A stretch of DNA of 64,000 nucleotides from Phymorhynchus buccinoides (lineage: Eukaryota > Mollusca > Gastropoda > Neogastropoda > Raphitomidae): contig CM065690.1 in assembly GCA_017654935.2 (NCBI GenBank), forward strand, positions 12,212,484 through 12,276,483. The letters run 5' to 3'. Positions within the stretch are counted from its first letter, which is position 1; the number at the start of each line of letters is the position of its first letter. Shown here one piece after another: positions 11,901 to 23,251 of the stretch. Made by a program: the position numbers and the translations under genes. The notes beneath the pieces are model-generated. The model did not search any database, was not told where the DNA came from, and was given only the letters and a program-made list of their open reading frames with translations.

Positions 11901-14900
11901 AGAGTTCAGAGAGTGGTGGATTAGAGGAAGTTACAAGCACAGAACTTCCAGAAGGTGGGGGAACTATTTGTACAAAAGACCCCCCCCCCCCAGGTATCCC
12001 CACGGGGGGGCAGTGGAATTGATAATGCACAAGATCATGGCAATGCCATATTCTACAGACTATAAGGCGATCTTTTTTTTCTCATACTTAGTTATAATGT
12101 GGCTGATAATTTAGTAAGAAAATGGAGTGACAAAATCTGAATTTTGTGTTAAATTTGGGGGGTGCGCCTTATAATCAGGTGCGCCTTATAGTCCTTAAAA
12201 TATGGTACTTTGGATTATTCATGTGGGGAGCAGTTATCAAACAGTGTTCATAAAATGAGTAAAACAGAAGCAACTCGGCTATTTATAATTTTGCTAGCTG
12301 ATCAGAAATGCATGTCTGCAAAGGCTCATTTAGCCATACCTGAAGCCTGAATTCATGCAAATTTCCTTGTGTTCTATAACGAGGACAATAAAATGATCGA
12401 TTCAAGTGAGGGAGTCATAATCAGCGCACAAAAAATTCTTAGGGGGTCACCTGCATGACTTTAAGGGGTCACCTGCATGACTTTAGGGGGTCACCTGCAT
12501 TACTTTAGGGGGTCACCTGCATTACTTTAGGGGGTCACCTGCATTTCGTTTGGGGGTCACCTGCATTACTTTAGGGGGTCTCTTTATGTTGTCGTACCCT
12601 GGCTTAAGGACTCCAGGGATCATCCCGACAGCCGAAGCACTTTAACACTATCGTACAATATCAAATGCACCAGTTAGGGATAAGAACATTACGTGTGTGA
12701 CCGTTTGTGATTACCCCACCACGTGGGCAGCCACACTCCGACTTTGGGGGAGCTCTCTATTTATAATTTTGTAACGTTGTTTTTTTAGACTGCGTCGTCA
12801 GGTGAAAATTTGCTACGTTTAGAGTCGTACTACTCTGAAACTCTGTGTTGTCAGATGAAACTTTTGAGCATCACAGATGCACATGTGCGTAAAAAAATAT
12901 GGTGTAGAGTGGCACAGAGGTAACGCGTTCACCTCGTGCACAATAAACCCGAGTTCGAGGCCTTATGGTCTGAACGTGGACTCTTTCGGATGAGACGATA
13001 GACGAAGGTCCCTTGTGCCCGTTCACTTAGCACACGTTAAACCCAGTAGCAACAAAAAAGTTGTCATTTGGTCAAAATGTACCCACCCACCCCTTTTCCT
13101 TATTAGTCACAAAAATCGCATGCAAAACAAAAAAGGGGGTGGCACGCCTCTGGCTGCGACGGGCTCTCCAGGTGGGAGCAACCTGAATTTCACAGAGACA
13201 CCTCTGTGACTATAATGTACCCAAATTTACACTGTGTTATGTGCGGGCAGACCCGGTGGAGTTCAGCACGTCGACGGACCGCCGTACGGGGAAGCCCATC
13301 GCGGTGCACGTGACCTCCATCGACGTCTCCCAGGCCGTGCCCTCCATGGTCAGCGACGAGGAGTTTGTCGGCACCATCATCCAGGAACCCAAGCCAGTCA
13401 AGAACAAAAATGTATGTCTTCATGTGTCTTCATGTACTTTGTTATTACTCTTATTAGTATCAGTAGTACTCGTAGAAGTGTTACTCTTCTGCACGATCAT
13501 CCAGGAACGCCTTAAAGGGGCACCCTGTCGGATACGTTTTTGGAAGAAACACGTCAAGATCACCAGGAAAACGCCCTTTACAGAGATCGCAACACTCACT
13601 TTGCTCTGGTTTCCTTGAAATCAAACCGTCAAATCGGCGATTCCTCCTTGGCGGAGGTGCTGGAAGTCAGATTCTTTTACTGAAAGAGCTCTTTTCTAAT
13701 GCCGGCCTGAGTTATACCAAATCGTTTGCACAAAATGTCCACAATACAAGCCTTTTTTTATACAGTTTTTATGCAGTTTACCAAAAGGACATAGCTCCAA
13801 TTTTCTTTTTACTGCACTACAGAGAAGAAAAAGCTTCAACCACTCTCAGAGGCCTCCACCCACCCCATCCAAAATGGCTTCTCTCTCTGGCAACTCCGCC
13901 AAGGAGGAATTGCCGTTTTGACTGTTTGATTTCTAGGAAACCAGAGCAAAGTGAGTGTTCCGATCCTTGAAAAGGCTGTCTTTCTGGTGACCTCGACATG
14001 TTTCTTACAAAACCTCATCCGTCAGGGTGCTCCTTTAAGAACAAAAACGTACGTCTTCATGTACTTTGGTGATCACTCTTATTAGTATCAGTAGTACTGG
14101 TAGAAGTATTACTCCTTGGCACCATCCTCCCAAGCCCGTCAAGAACAAAAAACATACGTCTCCTGTATTTGTTACTTGTATTAGTATTGACCTTGCTCTG
14201 TACATAACTTTTTTTTTGGTAAAAAAAACATGCTTGTGGCTAGCAACAGAAGCTTCTGATATATCAACAGTGAAGCTAATATTATTATGCTGTCTGTTTA
14301 GAAGGATATATTTTTGTGTGTGTACAGTTGTGTACCTATAGATTAGCAGTATGCACATGTAGCTGGCCTGTTTGCAGGGCACTGTACCCTCGGCTATAGA
14401 ATGCCATAACTTATAATACAATACAGTACGGTATAGATTAGCAGTATGCACGTGTAGCTGGCCTGTTTGCAGGGCACTGTACCCTCGGCTATAGAATGCC
14501 ATAACTTATAATGCAATACAGTACGGTATAGATTAGCAGTATGCACATGTAGCTGGCCTGTTTGCAGGGCGCAGTATCATCAACTCTGGATGGCCTTGAC
14601 CGGGTGTCGTACGAGCACTGCGGGGACTGCTATAGAATACCATGAAATACATTACAACACAGTACAGTGTAGACTGAAGTTGTGCACATGTAGTTGGCCT
14701 ATTTGCAGGGCACAGTACCCTCGGCCCTGGACGGCCTTGGCCGGGTGTCGTACGAGCACTGCGAGGAGTGCTTTAGAATACCATGAAATACATTACAACA
14801 CAGTACAGTATAAACTGACGTCGTGCACATGTAGCTGGCCTATTTGCAGGGCACAGTACCCTCGGCCCTGGACGGCCTTGGCCGGGTGTCGTACGAGCAC

Positions 14901-17900
14901 TGCGAGGAGTGCTTTAGAATACCATGAAATACATTACAACACAGTACAGTATAAACTGACGTCGTGCACATGTAGCTGGCCTATTTGCAGGGCACAGTGA
15001 CCTCAGCTCTGGCCGGCCTTGGCCGGGTATTGTATGAGCACTGCAGTGAGTGCTGTAGAATACCATGAAATACATTACAACACATTACAGTATAAACTGA
15101 CGGTGTGCACATGTAGCTGGCCTATTTGCAGGGCACTGTACCTTCGGCCCTGGACGGCCTTGGCCGGGTGTCGTACGAGCACTGCGGGGAGTGCTTCTTC
15201 TTGCCCTTCGCCCAGCAGGACGTGGTCGACCCCTCCACCAAGCTCAAGCCCGGGGACCAGGTCATCTTCCACCTCGAGTCGGACCCACAGTACGTGCCTG
15301 CGTCTTTAGTCAGAATTAACAGGCATGGTAATCTTCAGAGTATTCTCTGAATTCAGAGAAAAGTGAATGTAGAAAAACCAATGTCAGGTGGGGTTTTAAG
15401 CCTTTTTCACTATTTTTAATAGTTTTATATATTTGTCCCCAAGAGGAATTGCCCCCTGATCACTATAAAGGGCTCTTTGCCCATTGAGACCACCATTAAA
15501 CAATGTCCCCTGAAACCCTGAAATATTTTCAGAGAAAAATGCTTTTCCTCCATTGCCATGCCTGGAATATAATTTTACGAGGCACGTAAAAGGAAAATGG
15601 TAAAAAATGTCGTGTTTCTCAGTCGTTTAACAGGAGTCTCAAGAATGAAAGTGAAATCGGTCTGAACTCTTTGACAAGATCTATGTCCTCAACTGGTAGC
15701 AGATGCGGTTACTTCACACCTGTGAGTCGCATTCTCCACAATTTCATCATCTGCTACTCTTCAATATAAAGAAACCATACTCTTCTGATCTTGGCTGTTG
15801 CATCATTTTCGGTGGAAATTGTGCTCGATAGTTTTTAATGAACACGAGTACACATTTGAAACCAAGACTACACTTTCTATCAATTCAGATTGCTCATGTC
15901 TTTGGCAAGGGGTAACCAAGTTTGCGGTAGGATTTAGATGTAAAACCCATTTGGATCCTTGAACTCGCCTATAATTGTTCATGCTATTTTCCTAGGTAAC
16001 ATGCATTCAGCTTTTCTGTATGCGAGTGTGTAATGAATTATGAAGTAAAATGTCCGTCTCCAGGGCTCCCAATCGTCCCGCAAAACAATGGGTCCCAGGG
16101 ACTCCTTCACTTACAGTATAGAGGGTCCTAGAGGCAGGAAGGAGGGTCCCAGTGGCATAGCAAATGCTAAAAATAATTTTTCTAGTGCATCCCTGGGTCC
16201 CCCTGCACATTCTTTTAGAGGGTCCTTTAGAATTTTAGTGCTTTATAGACCCCCAAATGGGGGTCCCTGGGTGCCCTGGTCTCAACACAGTAATATTGGC
16301 ATTTTCAGGACAGGGAACATCTGCGCCCGCAGCCTGCAGCTGATCATCCCCCCTAGCCAACGGTACCAGGGCGTGATCTGCTCCATGAAGGACTCGTTCG
16401 GCTTCATCGAGCGCTCCGACCTGGTGCGCGAGATCTTCTTCCACTACAGCGAGTTCCGCGGCACCATCGACGACCTGCGCCTGGGCGACGACGTCGAGTT
16501 CAGCATCCAGTTGAGAAACGTCAGTTCTTTGGCTTGTTGCTGCCTTCTGTGTTCCGTCGGTTATGTCATGTCCCTTTCATTAGATGTCTTCTAGGGCGAT
16601 GATGTCCAATTTATTTAGCATCCAGATTTGAAGCGTCAGTTCCTTGGCTTGTTGCTGCCTTCTGTGTTTTGTCGATTATGTTATGTACTTTTCGTAAAGA
16701 GATGCCTTCTAGGGCGAAAATGTCGAGATCAGCATCCAGTTGAAAAACGTCAGTTCCTTGGCTTGTTGCTGCCTTCTGTGTTACGTCGGTTATGTCATAT
16801 ACTTTTCGTAAGGAGATGCCTTCTAGGGCGTCGACATCGAGTTCAGCATCCAGATGAGAAACGTCAGTTCCTTGGCTTGTTGCTGCCTTCTGTGTTACGT
16901 CGGTTATGTCATATACTTTTCGTAAGGAGATGCCTTCTAGGGCGTCGACATCGAGTTCAGCATCCAGATGAGAAACGTCAGTTCCTTGGCTTGTTGCTGC
17001 CTTCTGTGTTTTGTCAGTTGTATCATTGGGAGTTGAATTTTGTTTTGTTATTCTGTCTGTACTTTCATTATATGATTGTGGTAGAGTAGGTATTAGACAG
17101 GATTTGGAGATTTGGGAATATAATAGAAACTAGATTGTAGGAAATTATGTTTTACTTTGTTTGTTTTAATATTTGTGGACTAGGACCAAGCATGATTAAC
17201 TTAGGATTATTTCCCTTGTTGAAGTTAACAAGAGTGACTTTAGTGAACACTTTTCAGCCAATAGAATCTACCTAGGCCTTGATGTTTTCCACTGACTTTC
17301 ACTCTGTGATCAGACAAGTTTTTGTCAGCTGTCAAGTTGAACTGCATTCAGCTTGAAGATTTGATGTGCTTTTCTCCCATTACTCTGGGTAAGCTCAAGT
17401 TATTTTTATTTTTTTGGAGTTTGTCACTCATTGTAAATGATTCACTTGAAAATATTTTGTTTTGATTTTGTGAACATGAATACTTAACAGGAAGATTTGA
17501 GTATTCCTGTGAGGTATGGTTTTCATAATATGAATTCAGTTTGTAGACTTTTGATAGTTATAAAATCTGCCTTGGTCAAATTAGTCTTAAAGGGGCATTT
17601 TAGTTTTGTGTTTGTAAATATAAAAGGGAATGAGGACAGTGAGGAAGCTATAATGGTTATTGAGGTTGAATAGTGATTTGAATTCAAAGGAGGGACATTT
17701 TGGAAATCAAAGTCAATCTGGCTTTCTATTTTGGTTTAGTTCACTACATTGTTACTCAATGTTAGTAAATAATGAATGGGACTTTAGTTGTTCATTGCTT
17801 GTGGCATATTTCTGAGCAAGAGTTTATCTTTCATTAAGCCTACGGGCAAGTTATTGTGGACATTTGTACATAAGTATATTGGATTATAATTGAAATTCAC

Positions 17901-20900
17901 AAATCAATTATGATTAGGTTTTCTATGGAAATTGTCTTAGCTGATACTAATAGAGACAAAGTAGCATGAGTACAGTTTACATTGTATGCGGGTTTTGTTT
18001 CAGGTTTCCTCTTGGGGTTCCTCTTTGTGTTCCTTCACGGGTTCCTGTACATTTCCTCTCCGGTTTCCTTTCCCAGTTCCTTACATGGTTCTACCCCTTG
18101 GATCTTCATCTGCCATTGTCACCTTCCATCCTCATCCCTGATTTCCCTTTTATCCCTTTTCCAATTCCATTGCCCAGGCCCCTGCTCCTTGAAACTTGAA
18201 AGTAATAAAGAGCGAGATCATCGAACCCAGGGTTGTCTCCACTATGACTGACTGCTGCACCCCCCTGTTACATGATGACCTGCGCCTGCACATTACACGC
18301 GGAAATCACATGCGCTTTTCAGCAAATAAGTAAAAGATAGTTGAGAAACAAGCGGATGGGATAAACGCACGCGCTTAAGTTTCTTACTGTCTTTTACTTT
18401 ATTTGCGGATAATGAGGTTTCCGCATGTCATGTGCACTAGCCCCATAATCTTGGATTAGGAGAAAAATTCAGAGCTTTGGGATTATTATCGCATGCGCAC
18501 AATGTTTTCTAAGCACTATTTGCTGTGATAAATGTCTGACTCGCCGTGTCATGCGCAGAGCAAGGAGGTGGCGGTGGAGATAGAGAAGCTGCCGGACGGC
18601 ACGGTCATCTTTGAAGACCTGACCATGGAGAAGGTTATGGGACGGATCCTCAAGACCGCCAAGTCGCAGAACGGCCGCCGCTCCAGTGACCCCCTGGGTG
18701 GACGAATATTTTATGAAAAGTAAGATGGCGGGGGAGGGAACAAGAACTTCAACCTCGCTTGATTTATGATGATTTGATATTTTAGCCCTTTCACCGCCAA
18801 AGTTGCATTTTAGCACCACAGTCATTTAACACCTATGTCACTGAAAGGCATCAAATTGGGGTCTATTATCCAAAGACCCTATTGTCTTAGTTTTGGGAAG
18901 TAAAGATGGATTTTGTTCTCTACCCAGGTAAATTTAATGGAAATTATGGGCTGAAATATGGCTGGCGGTGAAAGGGTTGAGGTTGTTTTCTTTTGCTTGT
19001 TTTTTTAAATTTTTATTTTAGGTGGTTGTTGTTTTGGGAAGGGGCAGAATTTGGGTTGTGGTGGGTGGTTTTGAAAATTTTTGCTGTGATTCTGTTCCTC
19101 TGTTTTTCGAGTTTTCTGGTTTGCGGTGCTTAACGTTCTGTCAATTAACCTTTGTTTTGTTTAATTTCTACTTTCTAAGCTTTGAACGAACAATGACATG
19201 AGGTTTGCTGAAGTAGACTCGGCTTTTATTGATCTGTAAAACTAAAAGGTCAGTTTTTTTAAGGGTCAGCTAAAATCGTACGACTGTATGATACGATTCG
19301 ATCACGTGATCTCGAAGCGCCAATCACGTTTGTTCTTGGAGACCACGTGATCGAATCGTATCGTATCGTACAGTCGTACGATTTTAGTGAACGTGTGGCT
19401 GGCCCTTTAGACATTTTGTTATGTTTGATTGTTGCTCTTGACTTTGGTGCTGGGAAAGAATAATGCACGCATTTTCTAAACAAATAGTTGCTTATGTTCT
19501 TTATCTCGGTAAAGGTCAAGATGTGCCACCCCCCCTACCTATCTCGGTTAATTGTATTTTTCCGTTATTGCCTTTCTTACCATACATAAAGCTGTATTTT
19601 AGGAACATTTTTCGCTAATAACCTTTTTGGAATACTAACCCTAACCCTAACCCTAGCCCTAACCCTAACCCTACCCCCCACCGTATAAGACGGAAAAACG
19701 CAAAGAACCACAACTGTGACAAATCGCGGTGTACTGCAGTACATAGTGGGGGGTATGGTTAGGTTTAGGGGTAGGGTTAGGGTTAGGGTTAGTATTCCAA
19801 AAAGGTAATTAGCTAAAAATGTTCCTAAAATACAGCTTTATGTATGGTAAAAAAGGCAAAAACGGAAAAATACAATTAACCGAGAAATGCATGGGGGGTG
19901 GCACATCTTTACCTTTACCTTTATCTCTTCTAGCACCGTGGGCGAATGTATTCGACCAGTACATCGTTCTTCACTCCCACCAAATGCAAAGACACTCACT
20001 GCCCAAATGGCCTGCCGTGTGTTGTGTCTATTTTCAGAGCTCATGTCAGTGATTTTTCCCCGTTAACCCTTTCACGACAATGTCGCATTTTAACACCACA
20101 ATGGTTTTACACCCACGTCACTAACAGCCATCAAATCAAGGCCTGTTATCCAAAGACCCTTTTTTGTTAATTTTGGCAGGTAAGGATAGGCCTAATGTTA
20201 TATAATGTCACAGAGGAATTCACAATATTACAGATAAAAAAAATTCTGTGCCTAGTTAAGTTAAACGGTATTTTTTTGCTGAAAAATGGCAGGCAGCGAA
20301 AGGGTTAAAGCAAGCATGCGCCTTCCCAAAAAAAAAAATGACCTCCCTCTTGTTGGTTGAGATGCAACGGACAACCAAGAACGTTGAAAATGACATGGCG
20401 CTAGAAGAGTTGAGCTTTGTATAAGGTATTTTATAGTCACAGAGGTGTCTGTGAAATTCAGGTTGCTCCCACCTGGAGAGCGCGTTGCAGCCAGAGGCCA
20501 ATTTAAAAAAAAAAAAAATTTTACATGCGATTTTTGTGTGACTGATGAGGAAGGAAAGGGAGGGGAGTACATTTTGACCATATGACAACTTTTTCGTTGC
20601 CACTGGGTTTAACGTGTGCTAAGTGCATGAGCACACGGGACCTTGGTTTATCGTCTCATCCGAAAGACTCCATGCTCGGACCATAAGGCCTGGTGTAAAG
20701 CGAGAAGAAAAATCCCCTGTACCTAGGTTTGAACTCGGGTTTAGGTGACTCGAGGCGAGCGCGTTACCTCTGTGCCACTCTACACTGTGAACTGCTATGC
20801 CCACACACTCACAAAAAAACCAAAGCAACAAAAGACAAACACAAACAAAAAGGAACCTGTGAGATGGATGTCAAAGATCCTAGAATTCCGGACAAACTTT

Positions 20901-23200
20901 GAAAACTGTGCATTGGACTGTTCTTTTCTTCATCAAAAACAAATTAAAGCAATATTCTAAATTTGCAATTTTTATCAAATGATAAAAGGCTTAAAACTGT
21001 AACGTAAGCTATATTGGAAGAACTGTGTATTGAATTCATAGAGCATTATTGTTTCCATAAGAAATTAAATTATTATTTTTTTTTTTAAATCGTAATGATG
21101 ATGTTTCCAGGGACAAGAACATCCACGAGATCCACTTTGGGGAGAAGGACCAGTACGGGGAGTGCACCCTGCAGCAGGGGGACGTGGTCAGCTTCAACAT
21201 CGCCACCGACCGCCGCGACGGCCTGCAGAGGGGATGCCAGATCACCCTGCTCGAGGACACCTTCGCCAACGGGGAGCAACGCGAATCGGTACGTGAGCAG
21301 TGTGTGTGTGTGCACTGCCAGATCACTCACCCTGCTTGAGGACACCTTCGTCAATGGGAAGCTACGTGAATCAGTACGCGCATGCGACGGCCTGCTGCTG
21401 GGATGCCAGTTCACACCCTGCTCGAGGACACCACCGCCAGTGGGGAGCTACGCGAAACGATACATGAACAGTGTGTATGTAGGTGCGCAGACCGTGAAGT
21501 GCGCATGTTCAGTCCATATTTCAATACCATTAATACTGTGCTGCGCATTGTGCTTTCAGGGGGTGACAGCCACGCTGAAGGAAGGGTATGGGTTCATCCA
21601 GTGCGCAGACCGCGAAGTGCGCATGTTCAGTCCATATTTCAATACCATTAATACTGTGCTGCGCATTGTGCTTTCAGGGGGTGACAGCCACGCTGAAGGA
21701 AGGGTACGGTTTCATCCAGTGTGCAGACCGCGAGGCGCGCATGTTCAGTCCATATTTCAATACCATTAATACTGTACTGCGCATTGTGCTTTCAGGGGGT
21801 GACAGCCACGCTGAAGGAAGGGTATGGGTTCATCCAGTGCGCAGACCGCGAAGTGCGCATGTTCAGTCCATATTTCAATACCATTAATACTGTGCTGCGC
21901 ATTGTGCTTTCAGGGGGTGACAGCCACGCTGAAGGAAGGGTACGGTTTCATCCAGTGTGCAGACCGCGAGGCGCGCATGTTCAGTCCATATTTCAATACC
22001 ATTAATACTGTGCTGCGCATTGTGCTTTCAGGGGGTGACAGCCACGCTGAAGGAAGGGTATGGGTTCATCCAGTGCGCAGACCGCGAGGCGCGCATGTTC
22101 AGTCCATATTTCAATACCATTAATACTGTGCCGTGCATTGTGCATTCAGGGGGTGACAGCCACGCTGAAGGAAGGGTATGGGTTCATCCAGTGCGCAGAC
22201 CGCGAAGTGCGCATGTTCAGTCCATATTTCAATACCATTAATACTGTGCCGTGCATTGTGCATTCAGGGGGTGACAGCCACGCTGAAGGAAGGGTATGGG
22301 TTCATCCAGTGCGCAGACCGCGAAGTGCGCATGTTCAGTCCATATTTCAATACCATTAATACTGTACTGTGCATTGTGCTTTCAGGGGGTGACAGCCACG
22401 CTGAAGGAAGGGTATGGGTTCATCCAGTGCGCAGACCGCGAAGTGCGCATGTTCAGTCCATATTTCAATACCATTAATACTGTGCCGTGCATTGTGCTTT
22501 CAGGGGGTGACAGCCACGCTGAAGGAAGGGTATGGGTTCATCCAGTGCGCAGACCGCGAAGTGCGCATGTTCAGTCCATATTTCAATACCATTAATACTG
22601 TGCCGTGCATTGTGGTTTCAGGGGGTGATAGCCACGCTGAAGGAAGGGTATGGGTTCATCCAGTGCGCAGACCGCGAAGTGCGCATGTTCAGTCCATATT
22701 TCAATACCATTAATACTGTGCCGTGCATTGTGGTTTCAGGGGGTGATAGCCACGCTGAAGGAAGGGTATGGGTTCATCCAGTGCGCAGACCGCGAAGTGC
22801 GCATGTTCAGTCCATATTTCAATACCATTAATACTGTGCCGTGCATTGTGGTTTCAGGGGGTGATAGCCACGCTGAAGGAAGGGTATGGGTTCATCCAGT
22901 GCGCAGACCGCGAGGCGCGCATGTTCTTCCACTTCAGCGAGTTCATGGACCCTGAGTACATCCCCGAGGAGAAGGCCGAGGTCCAGTTCACCGTCATGCC
23001 GGTCAGTGTTTCATGTCGGATGCTATTGTATTGTATTGGATAGAGTTCTGTTCTGTATAAATGTTCTATAATGCTCTGTGACAAATAAGGGGCCAATGCA
23101 CGCATCCACATGGATCTTGCAGGATGTCTTGAATTGCAGGATTTTTAAATTGCCTAGAGCCGGCGTCGCCGGATTATTAGAATTTGAGAAGCAACGATTT

Positions 23201-23251
<51 letters not shown>

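Noticed and set aside
14590..15000. 136-codon ORF with internal repeats
   Set aside because: Out-of-frame reading of the exon 5 acceptor array; not the CSDE1 frame.
14341..15131. CRISPR-like regular repeats
   Set aside because: Units are contiguous exon-intron duplications with no spacers, in a eukaryotic gene.
21477..22857. Mutually exclusive alternative exons
   Set aside because: Units have acceptors but no donors and share the same exon fragment, so they cannot be complete cassette exons.
21095..22955. Series of overlapping ORFs of 89-224 codons
   Set aside because: They are read-throughs of the 118-bp array and exon 8 in mixed frames; only 21111-21288 and 22858-23001 fit CSDE1.
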